From assembly GCF_007990935.1 (NCBI RefSeq), contig NZ_BJXJ01000023.1:1-64000 (forward strand): 64,000 bases of DNA, in the 5' to 3' direction. Each line of letters opens with the position of its first letter. The first letter of the stretch is position 1. Below, piece by piece: positions 18,759 to 30,157 of the stretch. Made by a program: the position numbers and the translations under genes. Source of the DNA: Vibrio sagamiensis NBRC 104589. Its GTDB lineage: Bacteria; Pseudomonadota; Gammaproteobacteria; Enterobacterales; Vibrionaceae. Below the pieces are notes generated by a model. The model was given only the letters and a program-made list of their open reading frames with translations, was not told where the DNA came from and made no database searches.

Positions 18759-19709
18759 TTAGAATTTAACGAGCGCAGAACCCCAAGTGAAACCGCCGCC
18801 AAAAGCTTCTAAAAGAAGAGTCTGACCACGTTTAATTCGGCCATCACGGACAGCTTCATCCAAGGCAGTTGGTACCGTTGCAGCAGAAGTATTGCCATGC
18901 TTATCAAGTGTAATAACAACTTGATCTAATGACATAGAGAGTTTTTTCGCTGTCGCTGAGATAATACGGTAGTTGGCTTGGTGTGGTACCAACCAGTCAA
19001 GTTCCGATTTATGCATACCATTAGCAGCAAGTGTATCTTTAACGAGTTTAGACAGCTGTGTTACTGCAACTTTGAAGACTTCGTTACCTGCCATGTGTAA
19101 CCACTTATCAGCATCTTGTCCACGTTTAGGTGCTTCAAGGCTGAGTAATTCGCCAAATTGACCATCTGCGTAGATATGAGTTGACAAAATGCCAGGCTCT
19201 TCGCTCGCGCTCACCACAACCGCACCTGCTCCATCTCCAAATAGAATGATGGTTGAGCGGTCTGTTGGGTCACAGGTTTTAGATAACGTATCTGCGCCAA
19301 TCACCAAAACATTTTTACACATGCCTGATTTGACGTGTTGGTCAGCAACCGACAAAGCATAGACAAAGCCAGAACAAGCTGCAGCGATGTCAAATGCTGG
19401 GCACCCTTTAAGACCAAGCTTTGCTTGTACCTGACATGCAGATGAAGGAAAAGCGTGGCTGCCGCTGGTGGTTGCAACTATGATTAAGTCGATATCATTT
19501 TTATCAATGCCGGCCATGTCTATGGCGTTTTCAGCTGCGAAGAACGCCATATCTGCGACGGTCTCGTTATCAGCTGCGATTCGACGTTCTTTTATTCCAG
19601 TGCGAGTGACGATCCACTCATCACTGGTCTCTACCATTTTCTCTAAATCTGCGTTAGTACGCACCTGAGATGGCAAGTAGCTGCCAGTACCTAAAATTTT
19701 GCTATGCAT
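18759..19709 (-). CDS. fabH: 3-oxoacyl-ACP synthase III
   Basis: 316 residues. The nucleophile is Cys 112 in AAACSGF; the His is in VPHQANYRI and the Asn in DKHGNTSAA. FabH condenses acetyl-CoA with malonyl-ACP and so starts each fatty acid. It is 5 bases downstream of plsX. Confidence 0.96.
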   Translation of the reverse strand: MHSKILGTGSYLPSQVRTNADLEKMVETSDEWIVTRTGIKERRIAADNETVADMAFFAAENAIDMAGIDKNDIDLIIVATTSGSHAFPSSACQVQAKLGLKGCPAFDIAAACSGFVYALSVADQHVKSGMCKNVLVIGADTLSKTCDPTDRSTIILFGDGAGAVVVSASEEPGILSTHIYADGQFGELLSLEAPKRGQDADKWLHMAGNEVFKVAVTQLSKLVKDTLAANGMHKSELDWLVPHQANYRIISATAKKLSMSLDQVVITLDKHGNTSAATVPTALDEAVRDGRIKRGQTLLLEAFGGGFTWGSALVKF

Positions 19710-19714
19710 GAAGA

Positions 19715-20740
19715 CTAATAATGCCTCTCGAGTAAAACCGCTTCTAGGCGATCGCTAATACGGCTTGGTACTTGTCGTTTGACTTCGTGTACTGCTTCGC
19801 CAAGTGCATTGACAATCGCAGATATATCCGCACTTCCATGGCTTTTGATGACAATATTACGCAATCCTAGCAAACTTGCACCATTATACTGGTCGGGGTT
19901 CAGTGTTTTTAGGTCATTAAATAGCCCAGAAAACAACTTTCTAGCAATCCAACCCTTAATCGAAGATGTCATTAGATTGGCTTTTATTTTATCGATAAAG
20001 AGTTGGGCTGTCCCTTCACAAGCTTTTAAGCATACGTTACCGACGAAACCGTCACAAACAATCACATCAGCGACATCATAAAAAATTTGATCACCTTCAA
20101 TATAACCGACAAAATTGATTGAGTCAGTTTGAGAAAGCATCTCAGCACAGCGTTTTACCAGATCATTTCCCTTAATCTCTTCTGAGCCGATGTTAAGTAT
20201 AGCAACACGCGCAGGTTGTTCTAAATGCTCTTGTGCGAGCGCGCTGCCCATCACCGCAAACTGAAATAAGCTGTCTGCATCGCAAGAGACATTCGCTCCC
20301 AAGTCCAACATCCAAGTTCGTTGCCCTTGAATGGTAGGAAGTGCCGATACTAAAGCAGGTCGCTCAATTCCGGGTAATAATTTGATGATATAGCGGGATA
20401 AGGCCATCAAGGCGCCGGTATTTCCCCCACTGACACAGGCATCGGCTTCATTTTCTGCAACGAGTTCGATTGCTGTACGCATTGAGCTATTTTGGCTATT
20501 ACGTAACGCTAATGAGGGTTTTTCTGAATTTGAGATGACTTTCTCGCTGTGCTGAATCACAAGCCGAGAATGGTTTAAGGCATTAAGTTGTGTGAGTTGA
20601 GACGTGATCGAAACCTGATCACCTACTAGGATCACTTTTAGCTCTGGGAAATGAGACAGTGCCTGCACGGCGGCAGGCACTGTTACGCGTGGACCGAAGT
20701 CCCCGCCCATTGCATCAAGTGCAACGGTAATCGTTTGCAA
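19715..20740 (-). CDS. plsX: Phosphate acyltransferase
   Basis: 341 residues from a TTG at 20740, giving a start [17 protein letters not shown]. The frame is open to a GTG at 20776, but that lies inside rpmF, whereas the TTG has TAAGG 8 bases upstream, formed by the end of rpmF. PlsX turns acyl-ACP into acyl-phosphate for phospholipid synthesis. The motifs [14 protein letters not shown] and CDGFVGN are family signatures. Confidence 0.93.
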   Translation of the reverse strand: MQTITVALDAMGGDFGPRVTVPAAVQALSHFPELKVILVGDQVSITSQLTQLNALNHSRLVIQHSEKVISNSEKPSLALRNSQNSSMRTAIELVAENEADACVSGGNTGALMALSRYIIKLLPGIERPALVSALPTIQGQRTWMLDLGANVSCDADSLFQFAVMGSALAQEHLEQPARVAILNIGSEEIKGNDLVKRCAEMLSQTDSINFVGYIEGDQIFYDVADVIVCDGFVGNVCLKACEGTAQLFIDKIKANLMTSSIKGWIARKLFSGLFNDLKTLNPDQYNGASLLGLRNIVIKSHGSADISAIVNALGEAVHEVKRQVPSRISDRLEAVLLERHY

Positions 20741-20750
20741 AGGTTCAACC

Positions 20751-20921
20751 TTACTTGTTGATAACCTTGTTACCACGGTAGTAACCTTCAGCAGTTACGT
20801 TGTGGCGTAGGTGAGTTTCACCAGAAGTCGCGTCTACAGAAAGTGCAGCTGTAGTTAGCGCATCGTGTGAACGACGCATACCGCGCTTAGAACGAGTTTT
20901 ACGGTTTTTTTGTACGGCCAT
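20751..20921 (-). CDS. rpmF: 50S ribosomal protein L32
   Basis: 56 residues read directly: start [20 protein letters not shown] and end [11 protein letters not shown], nearly identical to E. coli L32. The zinc cysteines found in some L32 proteins are absent, as in E. coli. It lies between yceD and plsX, the conserved rpmF-plsX-fab arrangement that links ribosome and lipid synthesis. Confidence 0.97.
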   Translation of the reverse strand: MAVQKNRKTRSKRGMRRSHDALTTAALSVDATSGETHLRHNVTAEGYYRGNKVINK

Positions 20922-20976
20922 TGACCCTACTCCTATACTATTGGGTTAAAAAAACTGAATCGACTTGACTACCACA

Positions 20977-21504
20977 TCAATCGTTTTTCAGATTTTTCAA
21001 AACATCGAATGGATTCGGCTTTTCTTCCTCAATTTCTTCAGGAATTTCACCAAAAACCATGTTATTTGAATCAACGCTACAATCCGCTTCATCGTGCATC
21101 GCTATTTGAGGCAATGTTAAGATGAACTCGTCTTCAACAAGTTGAATGAGGTCCAGTTCACCGTAATCATTAAGATCTACCAAATCATAGATTTCCGGTG
21201 CTTCCTCTTCCGTCTTCTCACCATAGTAAGGAGTGTAGAGAAATTCAACTTCACAGCAATGTGTGAATACCTCATTACAACGCTGACATTCTAAGTCGAC
21301 TTCGATGTTAGCTTTACCAGAGATAACTACGAGTCGCTGTTCATCTATCTCAAATGACAATGAGACTTCTGCGTCGCGTTTAACGCCTTCAGTTGTTTCG
21401 GCTAAGCGCTTGAAAAGACTAGCTTGGATGATGCCATCAAAGTCTAATCGTTTTTGTGCAGCTTTTGCTGGGTCAACTGTTCGCGGTATTTTTACCTTTT
21501 GCAT
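20977..21504 (-). CDS. yceD: YceD family protein (DUF177), rRNA accumulation
   Basis: 175 residues, acidic, with a CxxC pair in CQRCNEVF near residue 75, an acidic C-terminal half and a final NPFDVLKNL segment, all typical of YceD. In E. coli and in plants YceD relatives are needed for normal 23S rRNA levels. It is the first gene of the rpmF-plsX-fab series and divergent from maf. Confidence 0.92.
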   Translation of the reverse strand: MQKVKIPRTVDPAKAAQKRLDFDGIIQASLFKRLAETTEGVKRDAEVSLSFEIDEQRLVVISGKANIEVDLECQRCNEVFTHCCEVEFLYTPYYGEKTEEEAPEIYDLVDLNDYGELDLIQLVEDEFILTLPQIAMHDEADCSVDSNNMVFGEIPEEIEEEKPNPFDVLKNLKND

Positions 21505-21766
21505 AGGGCGCGAATCTTATCTTCCAAATCAAAATTAGTCAAAGAAAAAGGCAAAAAAGTTATACTTTTTTGCACGAATACCTTGGGTCTATTGAACTTT
21601 ACTGATTAAATTTCGTTCGAGACAAAAATCAGCACGAAAGATCAATACCCTTTGCTTAACTCACTGAACATCATATCTTAAGCTTACTTAAGGTATCAAA
21701 GCATTAGCCAAAATCGTTTTTGATCGATTATCCTATTGGTCATGCATAATCGAATTGTAATTCAAA

Positions 21767-22348
21767 ATGAAAAATTACCAACTTGTTTTAGCCTCAACTT
21801 CCCCATTTCGTCGCCAACTGCTGGAAAAACTCTCTATTCCATTCACTTGCCTCTCTCCTCAATGTGATGAAACACCTCTAGCTGAAGAGCTGCCCATTGA
21901 TTTGGTCAAACGACTTGCGATAAACAAAGCCAAGGCTTGCAACCCTGATAAACACAGTCTTGTCATTGGCAGTGATCAAGTTTGTGTGATTAACGGCAAG
22001 ATCGTCGGCAAACCATTGAACCGCGAAAATGCCATAAAACAACTCATGGCACAAAGTGGACAAGCGATTACTTTTTATACTGGCCTTGCAGTTCACAACA
22101 CCAAAACAGGCCATACCGAAGTCGGCATCGACACCTTTGAAGTACATTTCCGAGATTTAAACCGTCAGCAAATCGAGGCTTATGTCGATAAAGAAGAACC
22201 ATTCTACTGTGCTGGTAGTTTTAAAAGCGAAGGAATGGGGATCTGTTTGTTCACTAAGCTCGTTGGCAAGGACCCGAATACTTTGGTCGGTTTACCACTT
22301 ATCGATCTGATTGACATGCTTAATCGCCAAGGTTTTGAGATTCTTTGA
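21767..22348 (+). CDS. yceF: Maf-like nucleotide pyrophosphatase (YceF type)
   Basis: 193 residues with the Maf signature LASTSPFRRQLLEKL at the start, and the catalytic Asp region IGSDQV near residue 70. The position between yceD and rluC is that of E. coli yceF, whose product is a 7-methyl-GTP pyrophosphatase. It is convergent with rluC. Confidence 0.93.
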   Translation: MKNYQLVLASTSPFRRQLLEKLSIPFTCLSPQCDETPLAEELPIDLVKRLAINKAKACNPDKHSLVIGSDQVCVINGKIVGKPLNRENAIKQLMAQSGQAITFYTGLAVHNTKTGHTEVGIDTFEVHFRDLNRQQIEAYVDKEEPFYCAGSFKSEGMGICLFTKLVGKDPNTLVGLPLIDLIDMLNRQGFEIL

Positions 22349-22353
22349 TATCT

Positions 22354-22372
22354 AGGGAGCTCAAGGCTCCCT
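22354..22372. terminator. Hairpin between convergent maf and rluC
   Basis: AGGGAGC and GCTCCCT pair over a short loop, shared by two genes that end here. T runs are poor on both sides, so termination may be weak. Confidence 0.5.
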
Positions 22373-22384
22373 TATCAATGAGTG

Positions 22385-23329
22385 CTATTTTTGCCTTAAA
22401 TGAGCAAGTACATTTTGTAACTTGGACTCCAGCGGAGCATTGATTTCCATCCATTCGTCGTTAGATGGGTGCTGGAACTTGATATTTGCTGCATGTAAGA
22501 ACAAGCGGTTCAAGCCAACTTTGCCAGTGTAAGCATCGAAACGGCGGTCACCATAGCGATCATCCCACGCAATAGGATGGCCTGTATACTGAGTATGTAC
22601 ACGAATTTGATGAGTACGCCCAGTGATAGGACTTGCTTGCACTAAAGTTGCTTGCTCAAATTTTTCTAAAATCTTAAACCGAGTTTCGGAGGGCTTTCCA
22701 TTCGGGTTGACCCGCACGATACTATTGACTTCATTTTTAAGCAAAGGCGCATTAACCACTTTACAACTGCTCTTCCATTGCCCCATTACCAATGCAAAAT
22801 AGAATTTTTTCACTGTTTTTTCGCGAAACTGAGTCTGTAGATGACGCAGTGCCGAGCGTTTCTTGGCGACGAGCAGTATCCCTGATGTATCACGATCAAT
22901 ACGATGAACAAGTTCTAGAAAACGTGCCTCAGGTCTTAACGCACGTAATGCTTCGATCGCGCCAAACTTTAGACCACTCCCGCCATGTACCGCTGTGCCA
23001 GAAGGTTTATTAAGAATAAGAAGATGATCGTCTTCGAAGATGATCTTGCTTTCAAGCTCTGCCACCTTGTTCAACTTAGTGCTGGGGGCAACATCATCTT
23101 CTTTTTTCTCCATTGTGACAGGAGGAATACGAACCAAGTCACCAGCTTTGAGTTTATATTCCGCTTTGATACGCTTTTTATTGACGCGTACTTCGCCCTT
23201 ACGCACGATTCGGTAAATCATGCTCTTAGGGATATCTTTTAATTGGTTACGTAAAAAGTTATCAATACGTTGACCGGCCATATCTTCGTCAATGTCGACA
23301 AATTGGACTTGTGTTTTTATTTCGCTCAT
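22385..23329 (-). CDS. rluC: 23S rRNA pseudouridine synthase C
   Basis: 314 residues from the ATG at 23329 (MSEIKTQVQFVDI); the longer frame to 23365 lacks a ribosome binding site. An S4-like RNA-binding domain (about 15-75) is followed by the synthase domain with the catalytic Asp in HRIDRDTSG and the GRTHQIRVH motif. It modifies 23S uridines 955, 2504 and 2580 in E. coli numbering. Divergent from rne, as in E. coli. Confidence 0.94.
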   Translation of the reverse strand: MSEIKTQVQFVDIDEDMAGQRIDNFLRNQLKDIPKSMIYRIVRKGEVRVNKKRIKAEYKLKAGDLVRIPPVTMEKKEDDVAPSTKLNKVAELESKIIFEDDHLLILNKPSGTAVHGGSGLKFGAIEALRALRPEARFLELVHRIDRDTSGILLVAKKRSALRHLQTQFREKTVKKFYFALVMGQWKSSCKVVNAPLLKNEVNSIVRVNPNGKPSETRFKILEKFEQATLVQASPITGRTHQIRVHTQYTGHPIAWDDRYGDRRFDAYTGKVGLNRLFLHAANIKFQHPSNDEWMEINAPLESKLQNVLAHLRQK

Positions 23330-24106
23330 GCGCTCTATTGTAAACCTAAACGCCCCCGACTTCACAGTATTAACGTAGATAAAATATCAATGTAGCTAAA
23401 GCCACCAGCGTAGAGAAAAATGCAGATGTAGATATAAGCAACCGTTAAGCACAAAATAGCTAGATTATAGAAATTTAATAATTCCACAAAAATAACAATA
23501 GTCACTCTTGAAAACTCGTATTTTTAAAGAAAGGGCATTGAAATATCTTCCATCAGTATTACAAAACAAGCCAATGTTTTGTTTAAATTATAAAAAGTAA
23601 CCGATGATTTTTTTGATTAGATAAGGACTTTTCCAACAATGCCTAGCCAATTGCCTTGTAAACAAGCAGTTATAAGTTACAAAACTTGAATTTCACACTA
23701 AATTTTTCATAGTTTAGGTTAAAGCAGATTGCTGATATCAAGCAGCACTGCTATAGTTCACTGCTGCTAAGGAAAAGTAGGTTACATTTTATTCAGTGCT
23801 CATTACTTACCTTCAGCAAAGCGAGTAGAAAGATGAAAGCCAGGTGCAGAATTAGCGTAAGACACTCTGGATACATCACGCTTGTCACTCTACTCCACGC
23901 ATATTCATGTTGAGTATCACCGTCAAAATAACGGGTCACAAGCTTTGGCTTCCAATGAAGTACAAACAAACTTGTGATAACTGAAGTGCCCTAGAGCGTC
24001 CCCTTCCAGCCGGGAGGCTGCAAATGATTAGCCATGGGATCTGGCACCGTGAAACAGCGAAAGAAAAGTGACAAGAGAGGCAAAGAAAAGACAACGAGAA
24101 AATTTA
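23330..24106. other. rluC-rne intergenic region and long rne leader
   Basis: A 777-base gap between divergent rluC and rne. The AT-rich half near rluC (23,330-23,750) should hold promoters for both genes; the half near rne becomes GC-richer and structured, as expected for a long untranslated leader. No open frame with a ribosome binding site was found. Confidence 0.6.
23990..24106 (+). promoter_or_regulatory. rne: rne 5' leader, likely autoregulatory RNA element
   Basis: Just before rne are two hairpins: CAGCC-ggga-GGCTG (about 24007-24020) and GCCA-tgggatc-TGGC (about 24031-24045), then a purine-rich single-stranded tract up to the ATG. In E. coli the rne leader has conserved hairpins that RNase E itself recognises, so that it limits its own mRNA. 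Position and shape fit; a covariance-model match was not run. Confidence 0.55.
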
Positions 24107-27100
24107 ATGAAAAGAATGTTAATTAACGCAACTCAAAAAGAAGAGCTGCGTGTTGCTCTGGTTGATGGCCAGCGGCTTTTCGATCTTGATATCGAAAGCC
24201 CAGGACATGAATCCAAAAAAGCAAATATCTACAAAGGGCGTATCACACGCATCGAGCCAAGCTTAGAAGCAGCATTTGTCGATTATGGTGCTGAACGTCA
24301 TGGTTTCCTCCCTCTTAAAGAAATTGCACGCGAATACTTTCCAACTGGTTACACTTACCAAGGCCGACCAAGTATTAAAGAAGTTCTGACTGAAGGCCAA
24401 GAAGTTATTGTCCAAGTGGAAAAAGAAGAGCGTGGCAGTAAAGGAGCCGCACTAACAACCTTTATTTCACTTGCTGGTAGTTACTTGGTTTTAATGCCAA
24501 ACAACCCTCGCGCAGGTGGTATTTCACGTCGCATCGAAGGAGATGAGCGCACACAACTTAAAGCTGCATTAAGTACCCTTGAACTTCCTGATAGTATGGG
24601 GCTTATCGTTCGTACAGCAGGCGTCGGTAAAAGTGCTGACGAACTTGAATGGGACCTCACCGTCTTACTAAAGCATTGGGCTGCGATAAAAGATGCTGCA
24701 GACTCAAGCCCTGCTCCATTTTTGATACACCAAGAAAGCAACGTCATAGTACGTGCTATACGTGATTATCTGCGTCGTGATATTGGTGAAATATTGATTG
24801 ATAACCCAACCGTCTATGAGCGTGCTTATCAACACATCCAGCTAGTCCGTCCTGATTTTAAAGATCGAGTGAACCCTTACACTTCTGAAGTCCCCCTATT
24901 TAGCCATTACCAGATTGAAAGCCAAATTGAGTCGGCTTTCCAACGCGAAGTTCGCCTCCCATCTGGTGGCTCAATTGTCATTGATCCGACAGAAGCACTG
25001 ACATCTATTGATATCAACTCAGCACGAGCAACTAAAGGTGGTGATATCGAGGAGACGGCATTAAATACCAACTTGGAAGCAGCTGATGAAATTGCTCGCC
25101 AACTACGCCTTCGTGATCTTGGTGGTTTGGTCGTTATCGATTTTATTGATATGACACCAATACGCCATCAACGTGAAGTTGAAAATAGATTGCGTGAAGC
25201 AGTTCGTTTAGACCGGGCCCGTGTGCAAATTGGTCGTATTTCCCGTTTTGGTTTATTGGAAATGTCTCGTCAGCGCCTAAGCCCTTCTTTGGCTGAAGCG
25301 AGCCATCATATTTGTCCTCGCTGTACGGGCACTGGCGTAGTTCGTGATAATGAATCGCTTGCTCTATCTGTCTTACGTCTTCTTGAAGAAGAGGCACTTA
25401 AAGATAATACATCACAAGTCCTCGCGGTTGTACCTGTACCAATTGCATCCTATTTGTTGAACGAAAAGCGTCACTCTGTAAACCTTATTGAGAAAACTCA
25501 AGAAGTCAAAATCACCATAGTTCCAAATTCTGATATTGAAACACCACACTTTGAAGTGATTCGAGTTCGTGAAGGTGAAGAATTCGATCTGCTTTCTTAT
25601 CTATTGCCACAAAAGCTAGATGCGTTGAAAGAAGCAGAAGGTAAAGAACCAACAGAGAACACCATTAAGCCTAGGCGCATTGAAGAGCCCGTTTTAAAAG
25701 GTTTTGCAGCACCTACTCAAAGCGCTCCTAAGCCTGCTGAAAAACCAGCACATAAAATTAAACCTGAGGTAACTCAGCAAGATCAACAGCCGGGCTTGTT
25801 CAGTCGTTTCTTTAAAGCACTTGGTCGTTTACTATTTGGCCAGTCGGAAACAGAGGCTAAAGAAACAGTAAAAGAGGCAGATAAGCCTAATCACGATAAC
25901 AAACGAAATAAACGTGATCGTAACGACCGTCGTCGTAATAATACTCGCGATAACCGCAATGAGCGTGATAACAAACGTCGCCGTAAACCACGTGAAGAGC
26001 AAACTGCTGAGCAAAATGAAACTCAACAGCAAACGAATAAGCCACAAAACCGCAACCAAAAACGTAAACCAAGATCTCAACAGGCAGATAAAGCACAAGA
26101 AATCAAAGTTAACGAAAAAGTTGCAGAAAAAGGCTTAATGCTGGCCGCTGAAGCTCGTTCTGAAACAAAAGTAGAAGAGAATAAAGCCAAGCCAAGCGTA
26201 AAAGCAGAGAAAATCAAAGAGCGTCGTCAGCGTCGTAAAATGAATAAATCTGTTCGCGTTAAAAGCCAACAACAGACTGAAAAACGTCATGCTGACAAGG
26301 CTAACGATAATGTCAATAAAGATGTAATTAAAAAGGCTCAAGACGCTGAAGTTCAAACCGTCGAACCAATTCATATTATTCATGACATACCTGTCGATAA
26401 TGTTACGCAGGGTTTAGAAGACGATAGAAACGAGCCTAAACAACGCCGTAATCGCCGTTCTCCTCGTCACCTACGAGCAAGTGGTCAACGTCGTCGCCGT
26501 GGTCGCGATCGCCGTCCAAACCCATTCCGCCTCCGTAAAGGTGGCGTTGCCTCTCCTGAGATGGCAATGGGTAAAGTGATGCCTCGCTATATTCCAAAAC
26601 ACACTCACAAGCAAGATGTGGTTGTGAAGGAAGAATCACCTCAAGAGAATATTAATGTTGCAGCAATCGTTCATTCTGCACCTGTTTCTCAACAAGGTGG
26701 GGTTGCTTGTCCAGAAATGGCGATGGGTAAAGTGATTGTTCATCGTGATGTTGTATCGACTGAAAAACAACCTGTTAGTAAGCAAGAAGTTATACATCAG
26801 TCAGCACCTAGAGCTGAAAATCATGAAATACAGAATGCTGTAACAAATGATGCTCTGACCACGACACTTGTAAACACGGTTGCTGCACAAGAAGAACAAA
26901 TTGTGAATACTGTTTCTGCACAGCACAACGTGACTGAAGTTACATCAAATACACAAGACGATGCTTCTGAGAACCCTATTGCTGAGAATCATCGCGTTGA
27001 AACCAAGGTTACGGTTGAGACAACAGCGCCTACAGAAACTGTCACGGAAACAATGGTGGCTTCTAAAGCAAGCAGTCTCGTTGCAAGTACCGTTGCTGAC

Positions 27101-27409
27101 AATAGCTCTGTGACTAACGAAAATACTGTGAGTGGAAGTCATACTGCTCCTCAACAGCCTGAGTCTGTTAACCCAGTAGCGCTTAACACTGTAGCATCTC
27201 AAACGACTAGCAAAGTCAATGGTGCTAACGTTAATGCGAAATTGAGTGCTCAAGCACCCATGACTAAGGCACCTGGGCCGCAAGAACTGCGTGAGATTAC
27301 TGTCAATGCTGCACCGTTTAGGTCTGAGCGTTACATGCCAAAAGGAGCAGGTAGCCAAGTAGCAACTAACCGTGCTTCATCTGGTATGACAAAACCAAAC
27401 TTTATGTAA
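24107..27409 (+). CDS. rne: Ribonuclease E
   Basis: 1100 residues from the ATG at 24107 ([10 protein letters not shown]). An S1 RNA-binding domain (about 35-125) and 5' sensor are followed by a DNase I-like catalytic subdomain with Asp in IDINSARAT (about 303) and VIDFIDM (about 346). The zinc link is CPRC at about 404-407. After residue 530 the protein is disordered, with arginine-rich RNA-binding blocks and then an acidic, Thr/Val-rich tail. The motif GGVA(S/C)PEMAMGKV occurs twice (about 815 and 866). The C-terminal part scaffolds the degradosome in E. coli. A strong terminator follows. Confidence 0.96.
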   Translation: MKRMLINATQKEELRVALVDGQRLFDLDIESPGHESKKANIYKGRITRIEPSLEAAFVDYGAERHGFLPLKEIAREYFPTGYTYQGRPSIKEVLTEGQEVIVQVEKEERGSKGAALTTFISLAGSYLVLMPNNPRAGGISRRIEGDERTQLKAALSTLELPDSMGLIVRTAGVGKSADELEWDLTVLLKHWAAIKDAADSSPAPFLIHQESNVIVRAIRDYLRRDIGEILIDNPTVYERAYQHIQLVRPDFKDRVNPYTSEVPLFSHYQIESQIESAFQREVRLPSGGSIVIDPTEALTSIDINSARATKGGDIEETALNTNLEAADEIARQLRLRDLGGLVVIDFIDMTPIRHQREVENRLREAVRLDRARVQIGRISRFGLLEMSRQRLSPSLAEASHHICPRCTGTGVVRDNESLALSVLRLLEEEALKDNTSQVLAVVPVPIASYLLNEKRHSVNLIEKTQEVKITIVPNSDIETPHFEVIRVREGEEFDLLSYLLPQKLDALKEAEGKEPTENTIKPRRIEEPVLKGFAAPTQSAPKPAEKPAHKIKPEVTQQDQQPGLFSRFFKALGRLLFGQSETEAKETVKEADKPNHDNKRNKRDRNDRRRNNTRDNRNERDNKRRRKPREEQTAEQNETQQQTNKPQNRNQKRKPRSQQADKAQEIKVNEKVAEKGLMLAAEARSETKVEENKAKPSVKAEKIKERRQRRKMNKSVRVKSQQQTEKRHADKANDNVNKDVIKKAQDAEVQTVEPIHIIHDIPVDNVTQGLEDDRNEPKQRRNRRSPRHLRASGQRRRRGRDRRPNPFRLRKGGVASPEMAMGKVMPRYIPKHTHKQDVVVKEESPQENINVAAIVHSAPVSQQGGVACPEMAMGKVIVHRDVVSTEKQPVSKQEVIHQSAPRAENHEIQNAVTNDALTTTLVNTVAAQEEQIVNTVSAQHNVTEVTSNTQDDASENPIAENHRVETKVTVETTAPTETVTETMVASKASSLVASTVADNSSVTNENTVSGSHTAPQQPESVNPVALNTVASQTTSKVNGANVNAKLSAQAPMTKAPGPQELREITVNAAPFRSERYMPKGAGSQVATNRASSGMTKPNFM

Positions 27410-27439
27410 TTTACCCCATCATAGAGTTGTTTTAACAGC

Positions 27440-27469
27440 AAAAAGGCTACCGCACTGGTAGCCTTTTTA
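27440..27469 (+). terminator. rne terminator
   Basis: GGCTACC-gcact-GGTAGCC flanked by A5 and T5, 31 bases after the rne stop; an intrinsic terminator. Confidence 0.9.
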
Positions 27470-27516
27470 TTTGCCTAAGTTTAAGTTCATCTTATGTAAT
27501 TTAAGTTCACCTTACG

Positions 27517-27540
27517 TACCCAAGTGACCTCAAGATACAG
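27517..27540 (+). repeat. Dispersed repeat, single arm, copy B
   Basis: TACCCAAGTGACCTCAAGATAC matches the outer arm of the palindromic repeat. No right-hand arm is seen within about 120 bases, so this is a fragment. Confidence 0.6.
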
Positions 27541-27813
27541 ATAGTGAATACAGCTCAGCTTCGGTTTGATGAATTTGAATGATGGATCGCAGATAGTCGG
27601 TCATTCCTTCTATCATCATTGAACTTAATCACACTTTTCGGTAGCATTCGCCAATCATATTTTCCGACACTTTTTCGCCTCCGGAAACACTTTTTGTGTA
27701 ATCTGAATGGCATTCGTCCTAATTGACATTAAGTGCTAACTGTTTCTCTGTCATATCGCTGATCCGGTAACACGATAAGAGAAACCCAATACCAAGAGAA
27801 CTCAATACTTAAT

Positions 27814-29373
27814 ATGTTCGAATTCCCCCAATTTTCTAAACACTCCGTGAAAAACGATGTGCTTTCTGGTTTAACCGTGGCTTTAGCTCTGGTACCAGAA
27901 GCGGTTGCCTTTGCTTTTGTTGCTGGCGTCGATCCTATGGTTGGCCTTTATGCTGCCTTTATCGTTGGACTTATCACTTCTATTTTTGGTGGTCGTCCAG
28001 GAATGATATCTGGTGCCACTGGAGCGATGGCTGTCGTTATGGTTTCTCTGGTTGCCTCTCATGGCGTGCAATATTTATTTGCCGCCATTATGCTTGCAGG
28101 CATTTTGCAAGTCGCTGCTGGTCTATTTAAACTTGGAAAGTTTATTCGGATTGTTCCTCACCCAGTGATGATCGGATTTGTTAATGGTTTAGCCATTGTC
28201 ATTTTCCTAGCTCAATTGGGTCAATTTAAAGCCCCAGATATCAATGGTACTTTAGCTTGGCTTCCTCAAGATCAAATGATGCTAATGCTTGGTCTGGTTG
28301 CTTTGACCATGGCCATTATTTATTTCTTACCTAAATTAACCACAGCGGTCCCCTCTTCTCTAGTTGCTATCGTTACTGTGTCAACTCTGGTTATCGGTTT
28401 GGATTTAGAAACTCGTACTGTTGTTGATTTTCTTCGCACTATGTCAGGCAATGAAGCAGCCACATTAGCGGGCTCTCTACCTTCTTTCTCGATTCCAAGC
28501 GTACCGTTCACACTGGAAACATTACAAATCATTTTCCCTTACGCCATGATATTAGCGGCTATTGGCCTCATTGAATCTCTTTTGACTCTGACCGTTCTTG
28601 ATGAAATGACCAACACTCGTGGTCAGTCGAATCGTGAATGTGTTGGGCAAGGCATGGCAAACATGACTTGTTCTGTCTTTGGTGCAATGGGTGGCTGTGC
28701 CATGATTGGCCAATCAATGATTAATGTTAATTCAGGTGGTCGTGGACGTTTGTCTGGCATTGTTGCCGCTGTTGCTCTACTGACGTTTATTTTGTTTGCG
28801 TCCTCTTTGATTGAAATGATCCCACTTGCTGCTCTTGTTGGCGTAATGTTTATGGTCGTCATTGGCACATTCGAATGGGCAACATTTAAGCTGGCCCGCA
28901 GAGTACCGAAACAGGACTTCTTCGTAATCATCTTGGTGACTGTTGTCACTGTTCTAACCGACCTTGCTATTGCCGTCGCTGTAGGGGTTATTGCTTCTGC
29001 TTTAATGTTCGCTTGGCAACATGCAAAACACATTTATGCTGACACACATATCAACGAAGAGGGTTCGAAAGAATACAAAATCCATGGCCCTATCTTCTTT
29101 GGTTCAGCGGCAAGTTTCTTAGAGCTCTTTACTGCTCAGGACGATACTGATGATGTTATCGTCGACTTTGCCGACTCTCGTGTAACGGACCATTCAGCCA
29201 TCGAAGCCATCGAAACATTGGCGGAGCGCTATTCAGCCTTAGGCAAGACTTTGCACCTACGTCATTTAAGCCCTGATTGCCGAAAACTGTTAGATAAAGC
29301 AGGAAGCCTAGTTGAAATCAACGTAAAAGAAGACCCAAGTTACAAGGTTGCCACCGATTTACTTGCAGGCTAA
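27814..29373 (+). CDS. SulP-family anion transporter with STAS domain
   Basis: 519 residues. The membrane domain (about 1-400, some 12-14 helices) begins with [24 protein letters not shown] and contains [13 protein letters not shown], both SulP signatures. A C-terminal STAS domain (about 410-515) has [15 protein letters not shown]. SulP proteins carry sulfate, bicarbonate or dicarboxylates; the substrate cannot be told. It has its own terminator at 29402. Confidence 0.9.
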   Translation: MFEFPQFSKHSVKNDVLSGLTVALALVPEAVAFAFVAGVDPMVGLYAAFIVGLITSIFGGRPGMISGATGAMAVVMVSLVASHGVQYLFAAIMLAGILQVAAGLFKLGKFIRIVPHPVMIGFVNGLAIVIFLAQLGQFKAPDINGTLAWLPQDQMMLMLGLVALTMAIIYFLPKLTTAVPSSLVAIVTVSTLVIGLDLETRTVVDFLRTMSGNEAATLAGSLPSFSIPSVPFTLETLQIIFPYAMILAAIGLIESLLTLTVLDEMTNTRGQSNRECVGQGMANMTCSVFGAMGGCAMIGQSMINVNSGGRGRLSGIVAAVALLTFILFASSLIEMIPLAALVGVMFMVVIGTFEWATFKLARRVPKQDFFVIILVTVVTVLTDLAIAVAVGVIASALMFAWQHAKHIYADTHINEEGSKEYKIHGPIFFGSAASFLELFTAQDDTDDVIVDFADSRVTDHSAIEAIETLAERYSALGKTLHLRHLSPDCRKLLDKAGSLVEINVKEDPSYKVATDLLAG

Positions 29374-29401
29374 GCCAATAAATCCAGCTTAAAGATAATC
29401 A

Positions 29402-29432
29402 CAAGGGATAGGCGTTGCTTATCCCTTTTTCT
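29402..29432 (+). terminator. sulP terminator
   Basis: AAGGGATA and TATCCCTT pair over a 10-base loop and run into T5. Confidence 0.85.
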
Positions 29433-29538
29433 TTTCTATTAATCATGGTTTTTCTTCTATATAGGTTGATCTATCATACGCTCTAACACATCATTCCACG
29501 CACCTTGCCGAGATACAGACACTATTTAAGGAAACACA

Positions 29539-30144
29539 ATGTCTATTGAAAATAGCAAAGAAGCACGTCACAAAGCTCGCCAGCAGAAAGTGAAGCAGCA
29601 GGTTGATGCCCAAATCGCCGCTGCCCAAGAAGAAAAAGGCCTACTACTTATCATCACTGGTAATGGCAAAGGTAAGTCGACATCTGGGTTTGGTATGGTG
29701 ACTCGTGCACTAGGTCATGGCCAAAAATGTGCAGTTGCTCAATTTATCAAAGGAACATGGGATAACGGTGAGCGAAATTTACTTGAAAAACTTGGCGTGG
29801 AGTTTCAAGTCATGGCAACCGGTTTTACCTGGGAAACGCAAAATAAAACAACCGATACTGAAGCCGCACAATCCGTTTGGCAAGAGTGTAAGCGAATGCT
29901 CAAAGATGAATCGATCGATGTGATTTTATTTGATGAACTGACTTATATGGTCAGCTATGGTTATATTGATTTAGACGAAGTCAAACAAGCTCTAGAGAAT
30001 AGACCAAAGATGCAATCTGTCATCATTACCGGGCGTGGTGCACATCGGACCTTGATTGAGATGGCTGATACTGTATCTGAGGTAAAAAATATCAAGCACG
30101 CTTTTGAATCCGGTGTTAAAGCCCTTAAAGGTATCGATTGGTAA
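29539..30144 (+). CDS. btuR: Cob(I)alamin adenosyltransferase (BtuR/CobO type)
   Basis: 201 residues with the P-loop variant GNGKGKST at about 41-48, the Asp in VILFDEL and the C-terminal RGAH. BtuR/CobO adenosylates corrinoids to make coenzyme B12. An AAGGA ribosome binding site lies upstream. No other cobalamin gene is close, so it probably serves salvage. Confidence 0.93.
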   Translation: MSIENSKEARHKARQQKVKQQVDAQIAAAQEEKGLLLIITGNGKGKSTSGFGMVTRALGHGQKCAVAQFIKGTWDNGERNLLEKLGVEFQVMATGFTWETQNKTTDTEAAQSVWQECKRMLKDESIDVILFDELTYMVSYGYIDLDEVKQALENRPKMQSVIITGRGAHRTLIEMADTVSEVKNIKHAFESGVKALKGIDW

Positions 30145-30157
30145 ACTCAGAATATTG

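Larger units (their letters stand above)
27410..27813. other. rne-sulP intergenic region
   Basis: 404 bases holding the rne terminator (27440-27469), a tandem near-duplicate CTTATGTAATTTAAGTTCA / TTAAGTTCACCTTACGTA, and one arm of the dispersed repeat at 27517. The sulP promoter should lie near 27,680-27,790. No gene seen. Confidence 0.6.

Noticed and set aside
25832..26383. Several frames antisense to the rne tail
   Set aside because: Repetitive, low-complexity shadow of the Arg/Lys-rich disordered region of RNase E.
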